A stretch of DNA of 11,806 nucleotides, taken from positions 1 through 11,806 of the forward strand of contig JAITGP010000048.1 of the NCBI GenBank assembly GCA_031280545.1, read 5' to 3'. Origin of the DNA: Candidatus Peribacteria bacterium. GTDB taxonomy: Bacteria; Patescibacteria; JAEDAM01; Absconditabacterales; Absconditicoccaceae. Shown in pieces: positions 1 through 8,000 of this stretch (the first letter of the stretch is position 1; every line of letters starts with the position of its first letter). A program made the translations under genes and the position numbers. The notes under the pieces were generated by a model, which was not told the origin of the DNA, searched no databases, and saw only the letters and a program-made list of their open reading frames with translations.

Positions 1-618
1 TTCTACAATAGGATTGATAGTGAACCCACTCACATCTCCAATCATCTTCGTGACCATACTAGAGCTCAAAAAGTAAAACAAAATCTGACTAATAAACCCC
101 GTGGCTAACAGTACGAAAGCTACAATAGCGACACTTGACTTTTGAGTCGCATAGACGATAACACTAGAAATACTACTATATGCCACGACAAGTAAAATAT
201 TCTTGATAGCCAGGTGAAATGCCTCATTAAACAGTGGAGCATCTATCGTAAATCCCAACACCGTAAAAAGCAAACAAAATCCTCCCAATGCCAAGAAAAA
301 CATCAAGCTCATTATTAGAACGGTGACAACAAATTTTGAGAGAAGAATGGTTGCTCTTTTTTTACCAAATCCTATCAAAGAAGGCAGACTTTTTGCCTGT
401 AAATCATCCGTATAAATCGTAGCAAACAGAAAACTCCCCCCGATAAAGACCAAAAAATTAAGGATAAGATTACCCTCTCTGATCAGATTTGTTTGACTAA
501 TGCCTTTGAACTCAAAAGCTAACAAACAAAGATATAAAAGTCAGAATACCACAAAATAGAGGTACATACTTTTTTTGAGAAAAATTCTGTAAAATTCGGC
601 TTTGATGTAGTTAAGCAT
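1..618 (-). CDS. ABC-2 type transporter permease subunit, 3' part beyond window
   Basis: The 206 visible codons encode a very hydrophobic protein with about five membrane segments (for example YLYFVVFGLLYLCLLAF near residues 19-35, then hydrophobic stretches with paired glycines such as FLVFIGGSFLF). It has the layout of an ABC-2 permease that would pair with an ATPase in the inner membrane, exporting an unknown substrate. The N terminus, MLNYIKAEFYRIF, is typical of such permeases. The start at 618 is preferred over the ATG at 624 because GGAG lies 7 nt upstream of it. One in-frame UGA (541-543) sits inside the first membrane helix and reads well as Gly; all other glycines are GGN. The C terminus is off the left edge. 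The likely partner ATPase is 3 kb upstream at 3766-4671, an unusual separation, so the pairing is an inference. Confidence 0.72.
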
Positions 619-760
619 TATCATTCTCCATTAAAGAAATAAATCTGATGTATAATAAGGATTTCTATTGAAATTGGAAGAGCTCTTGTAACTGGAAAAA
701 CTATTCTAAAATATGTATCCTTATATGACTTCAAGTTCATACCTGTTGATAAGTATCAAT

Positions 761-789
761 AATATAACATATTGCTATAGGACTTGCAA
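761..789 (-). promoter_or_regulatory. Likely sigma70-type promoter of the permease
   Basis: On the minus strand TTGCAA (784-789) is followed after exactly 17 nt by TATATT (761-766). The boxes differ from TTGACA/TATAAT by two bases and one base. Transcription would start near 755, about 135 nt before the permease start. A similar block, hairpin then TTGCAA, lies upstream of the lipoprotein gene at 3612-3675, which supports a functional role. Confidence 0.45.
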
Positions 790-1003
790 AGACAAATTTT
801 CAATATTTTTTCGGTAAAAAGAGAGGTACGTTTTCTCAGGAGAAATTATGATATAAAGTATTTCAGAGCAAGGTTTCAATATCGAACAGGGATAGACCCA
901 CTAAAATGTAGCTGTTGAGGCTTTTTTCATCTCTACAAAATCACCATTCCTGATTATCCTACTAAATTTTATGATTCATCTTAGATGTTGAGAGGTGTTT
1001 TCT

Positions 1004-1027
1004 CCTAAACATTTTAGCATGTTTAGG
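1004..1027 (+). terminator. Hairpin, possible + strand terminator
   Basis: Perfect 9-bp stem CCTAAACAT / ATGTTTAGG with a 6-nt loop (TTTAGC). On the + strand it is followed by AATCTTTTTCC, a T-run typical of intrinsic termination. No + strand gene feeding into it was found, so it may instead be a structured element read on the minus strand, or a relic. Confidence 0.4.
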
Positions 1028-1162
1028 AATCTTTTTCCTATTGTTAAACAGAGGTTTTTAGAGAGAAATTGAACGAATTTTTTGAAATTTCACGTTATGC
1101 TTTCCATATCACGTAAATATATCTATCATTTCAAAACTTTAAATTTCCTATATACTTACAAA

Positions 1163-1189
1163 AATAAGGGAAGATAAACTTCCCTTATT
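1163..1189. terminator. Intrinsic terminator after the small membrane protein genes
   Basis: Perfect 11-bp inverted repeat AATAAGGGAAG / CTTCCCTTATT with a 5-nt loop. T-rich tracts flank it on both strands (ATTTTTC on +, TTTGTAAG on -), so it could act in both directions. It lies about 90 bp past the stop of the 1279-1869 gene and would end that minus-strand transcript. Confidence 0.7.
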
Positions 1190-1278
1190 CATTTTTCTAC
1201 CTTATATCTCATAAGTAAATAAGACGTTTATAGGTGGTTAAATGTAATTAGTCTTTGTAGTCAGTAATGTTTAATGAC

Positions 1279-1869
1279 CTAATCTTTGTTGTATTTTTCT
1301 ACATTAAGCAATATCTCTCAACCTTTCCGTGTGAAAGGATAGCAAATGTCTATCCTAAATGGTCAACGAACAAAGACATTTTCTCCTTCTTCATCCCAGT
1401 GACTACCACGATAACTTAGTGCTCCTTTAATACACACATCATATTGATTTCGTCCTTTCCATTGAACATCAGACACAACATAGGTATAGTAAATATTTTT
1501 GATACTATTTATAAATGTTTCAGAGTTATAAAACCCATCTGGTTCTTGTCCTTCATAATAGATATCTGTTTGTAAGATAGCATCGTAATCTGGACTAGAA
1601 AAGAGTAATCCATAGGGAGATAGTACAAACATCATCTTTTGGTCTTCTTCGGAATTTCTATAATAAGAATTACCAAGAAAATGCACTGGTGATTTAGAAT
1701 CCTTAAGATGATACTGACTATTTATTAGATTATTCCAATTATCTATCTCTATTTTTAGCTCCCAAAAATGTTCTCTTACTATTTCTTTGTTCCAGACACT
1801 TCATAAAAGTACAAATGTTCACAAGAGTAGTATCATAATAACTATAGACAATCGAATAGATTTTTTCAT
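1279..1869 (-). CDS. Membrane-anchored protein of unknown function (196 aa)
   Basis: Read with UGA as Gly, the frame opens at ATG 1869 and runs to TAG at 1279-1281. The N terminus is positively charged (MKKSIR) and followed by one membrane helix, LSIVIMILLLGTFVLLGSV, in which both glycines are UGA codons. This places the roughly 165-residue remainder outside the membrane. The rest is aromatic and polar with no family I recognise. The protein starts 65 bp after the 1935-2393 gene. A TATAAT-like box (1902-1907) lies in that gap, and no Shine-Dalgarno is visible. The UGA at 1363-1365 is followed by two overlapping hairpins, so the last 28 residues may be an addition created by read-through of an old stop. 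Together the short neighbour genes look like accessory membrane proteins. Confidence 0.6.
1322..1356 (-). repeat. Two overlapping, mutually exclusive hairpins
   Basis: CCTTTC/GAAAGG (1322-1327 with 1333-1338, 5-nt loop) and AGGATAG/CTATCCT (1336-1342 with 1350-1356, 7-nt loop) share bases 1336-1338, so only one can form at a time. They begin 6 bases past the in-frame UGA at 1363-1365 in transcription direction. That is where a terminator would sit if UGA had been the stop. Confidence 0.45.
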
Positions 1870-1934
1870 TTTTAATGTTCATAATAAAATATGTATGTAA
1901 AATTATATACAAAATGTACATTTACAAAATTACC

Positions 1935-2393
1935 TTATTCTATCTTTTTTGCAAAAGTTATTTTATCAAATACATATCTCAAAAGTATATCCAGCCCTAT
2001 AGTATATCAAAATCCCACTACCACCCATAAAAAAGGATATTGTAAAAACAGTCTTTCCACTAAACCATAATATTCTAATTCATGCAACATCCCATATCAC
2101 GAAGTTCTAGAAAATACATGAAAAAGAATAACTAAAAAAGACAAATAAACTATACTATGAATAGCATATGATCATCACATTTTAGCATGATATATTTTTC
2201 TACTGATGATAAAATTACCCCAAGGGAAGATAATAAATACAAAAAGGACCAAGAGTAGCAAAAAAACTCATAATACATATTTTGCATATACACCATCAAA
2301 GATATTTTGATAAAAAGCGTATAAATAAAAAGTGTATAAAAAGATGGCAAATATCACATTAAAGATTAGTATGAATTTTTTAAATTGTTTCAT
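1935..2393 (-). CDS. Small polytopic membrane protein of unknown function (152 aa)
   Basis: This frame is visible only when UGA is Gly (5 of its 11 glycines). It starts at ATG 2393 with GGAG 7 nt upstream and ends at TAA 1935-1937. Four hydrophobic segments are evident, near residues 6-27, 39-57, 80-96 and 118-138, separated by charged turns such as SRKIYHAKM. It has no catalytic motif and no family I recognise. A hairpin terminator lies immediately upstream, between it and the lipoprotein gene, so it probably has its own promoter or depends on partial read-through. A 66-codon open frame on the same strand in another phase (2150-2350) is a shadow: it lacks a good start and the code-25 frame explains the region better. 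Confidence 0.65.
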
Positions 2394-2417
2394 TTCCGCT
2401 CTCCGTAATATACTAAA

Positions 2418-2446
2418 ATGAGGAAGAATAGAAAATTCTTCCTCAT
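2418..2446 (-). terminator. Intrinsic terminator of the lipoprotein gene
   Basis: Perfect 12-bp stem ATGAGGAAGAAT / ATTCTTCCTCAT with a 5-nt loop, followed on the minus strand by TTTAGTATA. It begins about 27 bp after the lipoprotein stop (2473-2475) and ends 25 bp before the next start. Stem and loop sizes closely resemble the hairpin at 1163-1189. Confidence 0.7.
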
Positions 2447-2472
2447 ATTACAATAATCTCACTGTAATTCAA

Positions 2473-3522
2473 CTATAAACTTATACGAGTCAATAAAGAA
2501 GAGTTCTTAATATCATCTGGAAAGACGTAATCTCCCCCATCTGCATCTATATCAATACTTAAGACTTGTAGATAGGCTCTCCATTGAAGTTTAGAACAAT
2601 ACCATTCATTTGTGGTATACTTACCACTGTTGAAAGCATATGGTTTGTTAACCTGTTGATTCATGTATGAAGCAATAGAATTTCTTTGAGAACTCGTTGC
2701 TCCGTTATACCAGAGAACGTATCTTGATACTCTAGCACTACTATTCCATACATCACTCCCATTACTACTCATATATCTCTTAATAACACCATGTGTCGGA
2801 TCTACAGCTTCTACAATCTGTGTAGCTTGCATATAAGCTCCTATACTAGTAGCACATATCGGAGGAGATTCAACAATTCCACCAGTATGTCCAGTATAAA
2901 ATGACACTGTTGTTATGCCACTCCATCGAATAAAAAAGATATTGCCCTTTTGGAATAAAGTCTGGTCTATTTCATCTGTAGACGATCTTAAAGTAGGATT
3001 ATTTGAAACAAATTCTTCATTTAATGAAGTATCCAATCTTTCTCTGAAAAACTTCACATAAGGATCAAATATCCATACAGGATTTCCATTTTCATCAGGC
3101 AGACATCTTGAATATTTCTCATTTGCAACAATCAAACCTGTCACATTTCTGAACGTTTGCAGATCTGTTATATACCTAGTAATATCCTCATCATCTTGTT
3201 TTTTTGAAGAATTATACTTTTTAGAAGTATACAACATACCATTTTCATCAAACAGTAAAGGGACCATGGCATTTGCGGGACTCTCCCCGAGTTGTTTATC
3301 AAGAATACGATTGTTAGAATTCTCTACACTAAGTACTTTCTCTAAAGGAAAGTCTGTTAAAGTAAAGCTTCCTGTCAATATCCCTGAATTAGAGACAATT
3401 ATTTCCTCCACAGAGGGAGTAGGGGCTACAATCTCATCCTGAACACAAGACGAGAAAAACACGATCAACACTACGGTGAAAACTCCTAGAGCTTTCAGAC
3501 CGTTTTTTAACACTTTTTCCAT
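2473..3522 (-). CDS. Lipoprotein with YiiX/NlpC-P60-like permuted papain-fold domain
   Basis: The 349-residue product starts with a signal peptide ending in the lipobox-like FFSSC (lipidated Cys26), so it should be tethered outside the inner membrane. The C-terminal half follows the YiiX-type circularly permuted NlpC/P60 order. First comes GNIFFIRWSG, then the His motif GHTGGIVE (His212), a Glu in EAVDPTHG, the nucleophile motif WYCSKLQWRAY (Cys309), and a D-x-V-x-P-D-D-I segment near the end. Families with this layout are thought to cleave amide or ester bonds in peptidoglycan or lipids; the substrate here is unknown. It ends with TAG. All of its roughly 22 glycines are GGN and none is UGA, unlike its neighbours, hinting at recent acquisition or a different origin. 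It is flanked by its own promoter and terminator and appears monocistronic. No Shine-Dalgarno is visible. Confidence 0.7.
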   Translation of the reverse strand: MEKVLKNGLKALGVFTVVLIVFFSSCVQDEIVAPTPSVEEIIVSNSGILTGSFTLTDFPLEKVLSVENSNNRILDKQLGESPANAMVPLLFDENGMLYTSKKYNSSKKQDDEDITRYITDLQTFRNVTGLIVANEKYSRCLPDENGNPVWIFDPYVKFFRERLDTSLNEEFVSNNPTLRSSTDEIDQTLFQKGNIFFIRWSGITTVSFYTGHTGGIVESPPICATSIGAYMQATQIVEAVDPTHGVIKRYMSSNGSDVWNSSARVSRYVLWYNGATSSQRNSIASYMNQQVNKPYAFNSGKYTTNEWYCSKLQWRAYLQVLSIDIDADGGDYVFPDDIKNSSLLTRISL

Positions 3523-3611
3523 TTGGTTTGGATTCTTTTTGTTTTATTCTGTATGGGAATTACAAGTCCATCACTTTGATTTCTTTTTGTTTTTCTTTAT
3601 ACAGTGATTGT

Positions 3612-3640
3612 ATATTTATGCAAGTGGAAGTGGATTGCAA
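3612..3640 (-). promoter_or_regulatory. Likely promoter of the lipoprotein gene
   Basis: Minus-strand TTGCAA (3635-3640) with AAATAT at 17 nt (3612-3617), or TAAATA at 16 nt. It sits directly downstream of the ATPase terminator and about 90 nt upstream of the lipoprotein start. The -35 box and its upstream sequence resemble the block at 784-837. Confidence 0.4.
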
Positions 3641-3651
3641 GACAATTTTTC

Positions 3652-3675
3652 AAAAAAGAGAGATACTTCTCTCTT
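3652..3675 (-). terminator. Intrinsic terminator of the ABC ATPase gene
   Basis: 8-bp stem AAGAGAGA / TCTCTCTT with a 4-nt loop, followed on the minus strand by a run of six T. It lies about 90 bp after the ATPase stop and immediately before the lipoprotein promoter. The 3523-3765 gap therefore holds a terminator, a promoter and a leader. Confidence 0.75.
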
Positions 3676-3765
3676 GTATTCTAATAACATAGTTCCTAAC
3701 TACTATATCACACGATTTAATCACCTATCAATTTATCATACTTATGATATAATATACGTGATAAC

Positions 3766-4671
3766 TTACTTACCATTTTTTTCTACTAAAGAGATAAAAT
3801 ACTGTTCCAAAGTGGTTTCCTGTCTTTTGATAGTAGAGAGTTGCAATCCCTCCTGAATGAAAAGCTTTGATATAATATGAGGCTCGTTTACATGGTCTTC
3901 AAGGAGGATTTCTCCTTGCTGGGTGATGGAGTAGTTTTCTGTTTTTAAGGTGGTTCTCAGGAGTTCTTCAGCTTTTTCTCTCTTATCTACTTCAATCACC
4001 AACGAAGTATGCATCAATTTATGCAGTTCACTGTGGGAAATTTCTTTCAAAAGCACTCCACGATCGATAAAGCCAAATTTCGTAGCTATCAAGTCTAATT
4101 CACTCAGAATATGGGAAGAAATGACAAAGGTGACCCCCTCTTGTTCATTGATCTGTTTAATCATCTTCCTGATGTCTGCAATTCCTTGAGGGTCAAGTCC
4201 ATTGATCGGCTCATCCAAAACCACGATAGGAGGCTTCCCCAGAAGAGCACTTGCTATCCCCAATCTTTGTTTCATCCCCAGAGAAAATGTTTTGAAAGGC
4301 TTGTTTACACCATACAATTCTACCAGTTTCAGCACTCTTTCGGTTTCTTTTTTATCGGTGATTCCTTTCAGCTTTCTATAGTATTCAATATTTTGATAAG
4401 CAGTTAAATACGAGAAAAAAGACAGCTCAATCATACACCCGATCAGCCTTCTCGCTTTGGAAAGATTAGATTGTTGGTTGATGGTAATCGTACCAGAAGT
4501 AAGGCTTGATAAGCCCATAATCAGCTTGAATAAGGTGGTCTTACCCGCTCCGTTTCTACCGATAAGTCCGTAGATGTCGCCTTTTTTAACAGTCAAAGAA
4601 ACCTGATCAAGTGCGACGAAATCTTTGTATTTCTTGGTTAAAGCGGTGGTTTCAAGGATGATGGGATGCAT
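3766..4671 (-). CDS. ABC transporter ATP-binding protein
   Basis: This 301-residue cytoplasmic ATPase powers a membrane transporter. In order it shows the Walker A GRNGAGKTT, a Q-loop region, the signature LGMKQRLGIASALL, the Walker B IVVLDEPINGLDPQG, and an H-loop in ISSHILSELD. These are followed by a C-terminal extension typical of the drug/antimicrobial-peptide export subfamily (BcrA/CcmA-like). The open frame extends further upstream, but the ATG at 4671 (MHPIILETTALTKKYKDF) matches the family start, so the extra upstream residues are not included. No UGA is used among more than 20 glycines, which sets it apart from the defence genes. Its natural partner is an ABC-2 permease; the only one here is the partial gene at 1-618. 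It ends in TAA and is followed by a clear terminator. Confidence 0.9.
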   Translation of the reverse strand: MHPIILETTALTKKYKDFVALDQVSLTVKKGDIYGLIGRNGAGKTTLFKLIMGLSSLTSGTITINQQSNLSKARRLIGCMIELSFFSYLTAYQNIEYYRKLKGITDKKETERVLKLVELYGVNKPFKTFSLGMKQRLGIASALLGKPPIVVLDEPINGLDPQGIADIRKMIKQINEQEGVTFVISSHILSELDLIATKFGFIDRGVLLKEISHSELHKLMHTSLVIEVDKREKAEELLRTTLKTENYSITQQGEILLEDHVNEPHIISKLFIQEGLQLSTIKRQETTLEQYFISLVEKNGK

Positions 4672-4802
4672 GGAGTGGGTTTGATGAAAAATAAAAGGCT
4701 GAGTGAAGTGTAAGTTTTTAGGGGGAATTTTCAAGAGCAGGGAATATTCTGGTCTATGTTCTCGATACCACCTCTCAGATTCCAATTTCCAGAATTCTTT
4801 TC
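4672..4802. other. Intergenic remnant between Fic fragment and ATPase
   Basis: About 130 bp with no supported start. The minus-strand frame in phase with the ATPase is open here (…FWKLESERWYREH…) but continues upstream as a shadow of the Fic fragment and has no ATG. It could be debris of the missing Fic catalytic part, but no HPFxxGNGR-like motif is present in any frame. Confidence 0.4.
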
Positions 4803-5024
4803 CTATGATTTTTCCAAGGTTATATCTGCATTCATTTTTGCATTCATAAAAGAGTTCAGATCTAGTGAGTTCTCTTCAATTTTCGAAGAGTACACACTAG
4901 AGGAAGTGATCAGATAGTCAAAACTGAGTTCCTTAGAGGTTGTTTTGAAGCGTGCTATTTTCTCTGTGAGATTGGCAGTGTGTTGGGTGAACTGTTTGAG
5001 ATAGGTGTCGTGAAGAAGGTGCAT
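4803..5024 (-). pseudogene. Truncated Fic-family protein, N-terminal inhibitory region only
   Basis: The 73-residue frame (ATG 5024, TAG 4803-4805) resembles the N terminus of Fic-domain adenylyltransferases. A helical lead is followed by SSVYSSKIEENSLDLNSFM, which corresponds to the S-x-x-x-E-G/N inhibitory helix region that blocks ATP in the Fic active site. Here Glu stands in the G/N position. The AMP-transferring core with HPFxxGNGR is absent, and none of it appears downstream, so the gene is most likely a relic. It contains no glycine. The ATG lies 2 bases after the Cas12 stop codon, so it is probably on the same transcript. A small independent gene product, for example an orphan regulator, cannot be excluded. 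Confidence 0.6.
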
Positions 5025-5026
5025 TG

Positions 5027-8000
5027 TTAAAATTTTAAATCTTTAAAAGGTGTATCCATCGCCATAGGATTTTCATTTGAAGAAAGTTTAGGATGGCTAT
5101 TATCAGAATACTTTTCTGTTTTTTTTTCGTCCTTTAAAACTATTCTTGTCGGATTCTTTAAATATTCAATTCATCTTTTTGCGATGTTATAAGCTGCGAG
5201 GTCATCTCAGGATTTTATAAAATCAAATCAATAGTTTTTTGATTTTTCTCTTGTATCGAAATCACATCAATTTTTTCAAGGATTGTTTTCATCGTGATAA
5301 ATATTATCTCATCATTTTTTATTTCTATGAAGTCATGCTCAACAATTAGGACATTCTTTTGAAGTCAAAAACTCATCAATAAAAACTAAATTTCATAAAT
5401 TTATATTTATATTTTCCTTCTCTGTAAGTTTTATATCTCAAACATTCTTAACTTTGGGAGTTAATTGAAATTTACTTAGTTCTCTTTTTTCTACAAAATA
5501 ATTATACTTTCTATTTAATAAAGTTTCAATTTCCTGATAAATTGTAATTCAAAAAGTTTTTTGTAGAATATTTTCTTTATTTGATTCCTTATTTTCTAGT
5601 TGTTTTCATAAATTTTCTAAAATTAAAACTCCATTATATTTTAAAATCCAGTTATTTAAAACTTTTATTATATTTGAAATATATCATCACCTAAATTTTT
5701 GAACTTCACTTAGCGTAATACTTCAAGTTTTATTTAAAATATATCTTTTGTAAATTTCAGACTGAAAAATTAAATAATAGTCATAAACTTTATTTCAATT
5801 TTTATCAAAATAATTTATTTCTTCTCAATTTTTATTTACAATTTTATAACCTCATTCTGCCAAGTAAAATTTAGCATTTTGGTCTAAGTTGAAAAAGTAT
5901 CAACTTTCATCTTCTTGAAACTTCTTTTTTCATTCAACAATATTTTGTTCTCAATGAGAAAAATCAGGCAAAAAGGTTCAAATCAATTGTTCATATTTAT
6001 AAATTTTTGAACTATCTTTAAACTCACAATCTTCTTTTTTCACAAACTCTCACTTGCTATTTATCAAGTTAAAATCTCAAATTAAATATTCTCAATTCTC
6101 ATCTTTGATATATTCTCACCTTGAATTTAAAACACAATAAGTCAAAAGTTCTTTTTCTCATCTATCAAGTCAAATGTAAGATAAACTTTCAAGTGGTTTA
6201 ATCTTTTCATTGTAAATTTCATTAAATTCTTTGATATTTTTCTCTTCTTTGAAAGAATTGTTTAATAATTTATTTGCATTTAAAGACAAATTAAAAGTTC
6301 AAATAATTTTATTTCTCCTTTTTCTTGATTTTCAAAAACCATCTTCTTGTACATTTTCATCAGCCAATTTTACAAAGTATCAACTATCACTATTTAATCT
6401 AACATTTTGGCTTCAGTTTCAAATATCTTTGACAAAATCTTCCCAATAAACTGTAAATAAATTTGGCTTTCAACCTGCAGGAATTTCTTTTAATCTTTTT
6501 GCTTTTTCAATTTTTTGTTCCTCAACCGAATATTCTATCTCAAAAAAATCTGGCTCTCTGAAAAAATCTTTACAATAAATCTGGTAAATTTCCAGTTTTT
6601 CTTGTTGTTCTAATTCCATAATTCTTTCAAAATTTATTTTGTCCCAATTTAATTTATAGCCTTGTTTATCAAATTCTAAGATGTATTCATTTAAAGTTTG
6701 TTTTGAATTAAGTTTTGAAAAAACAAAATTTATGTAAGAAAAAGTGTTTTTATTGTTTATAATAATATTTTGTATATAGTATTTTAATTTTTCAAAAGGT
6801 GATTTTTGATAATTTTGATATTTTTCATTAAATTTCTTATTGTAAAACCATTCCGTGTTTTCTCAATTTTCTTCATTTTTTAACACCTCTAAGAAATCTC
6901 AAAAATCTTTTTCGTCTGGTTTATCTTTTATAATAAATTTTTGTGAATCCCTATCAAAATATCATCACATTGTCCCGTCATAACTCAAAGCTAATTTTTT
7001 GAAAGCGTTAAAAGTCAAAGTTTGATAGTTTAAGATTTCTGTATCTCAGTTCTTTCAAATAGAGATTTCTAAAATATCTTTTTCATTAATAGGAATTAAA
7101 ACAAGATAATAAAAATCCACTCAAAATTGATTTCTTTTTAAGAGCTTTGCATAATGAGTAAGAGCTAAATTATTTTCAAGTTCTTTTTCTTTGTTATTTA
7201 TTTGAACTCTCAAGTTTCAATAATCCTTTTTAATCTGATTTAATTCGTTTGTTAATTTTTCAATTTCTATATCGTTTTCTCTTAATTTTTTTACAACATT
7301 TCTCCATTCTTTAATTTTTAACCAATAATTTTGTTCGTCTTCTGTTCTTTCTTTTTTCTCTTTTTTAGCAATATATTCCCATTTTTCAGGATGAAGTAAA
7401 TCTTGAAATTGTTTTTGTTTCACATTTAATTCAAAAGTTTCAATTAGCTTTTGTCTTTCTTGTTCTTTTGTATGTTTCTCTTGTTCTTTTTTCTCAAATT
7501 CTGGTCTTAAGTTTTCTAATTCATCTTGAATTTCCTTTGGTTGTCTTCTCTTTAAAGCTCTTTCATTAAATCAAAATCTTCTCAACAAAGTTCAGCTTGA
7601 ACCATTCTCACTCATAAAATAATATCATTTTACTTCATCAAAGAAATCTTGAAATTTTAGAATATCTTCAATAACTTTCTTTATTTGTCAATCGAATTTT
7701 TCTTGTGAAGTATCAAAATTATTAAAAAAATTATTTATTCTAATAAATTCCAAACTAATACCTCTCAAAGATCTTTTGATTTCATTTTTTGAAAGAGCTA
7801 TTCACGAAGTTTTAGTATTTTCTAAGTCTATTTGTAAATTTTCTATTTTTTCTAACAATTTAGCAAAATAATCAATAATTTTTTCAACTCAACTTCAAAG
7901 ATCCTTTCAATTATTTTTAATCTCTCAAAAGCTGACACTTCTTCATCCTGATAGTTTTTTCTTTATATTTCTGTAAAAATTTTTATCAATTGCTTCAAAA

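Larger units (their letters stand above)
619..1162. other. Long intergenic stretch, no supported gene
   Basis: No convincing gene was found on either strand, even with UGA read as Gly. The stretch holds a likely promoter for the permease (761-789), a roughly 135-nt leader with an AAGAGCTCTT palindrome, and a strong hairpin at 1004-1027. An 86-codon frame on the minus strand (697-958) stays open under code 25 but has no ATG and no recognisable motif. The low information content suggests decayed sequence plus regulatory signals. Confidence 0.5.

Noticed and set aside
697..958. 86-codon open frame on the minus strand under code 25
   Set aside because: No ATG, no ribosome site, no recognisable motif, and it spans the likely permease promoter.
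2150..2350. 66-codon minus-strand frame rich in hydrophobic residues
   Set aside because: A longer code-25 frame with a good ribosome site and four membrane segments covers the same region in another phase.
3776..3800. Cas12a-type repeat handle (TTTCTACT...)
   Set aside because: It lies within the ATPase coding end, lacks the pairing GTAGA half and is not repeated. Similar short matches at 931, 1299 and 2197 also lack the second half.
3608..3856. Open frame on the + strand, 82 codons
   Set aside because: Overlaps the ATPase 3' end, terminator and lipoprotein promoter; composition looks like a shadow.
6231..6449. Open frame on the + strand, 72 codons
   Set aside because: Antisense to conserved Cas12 sequence just upstream of RuvC-I; no independent support.
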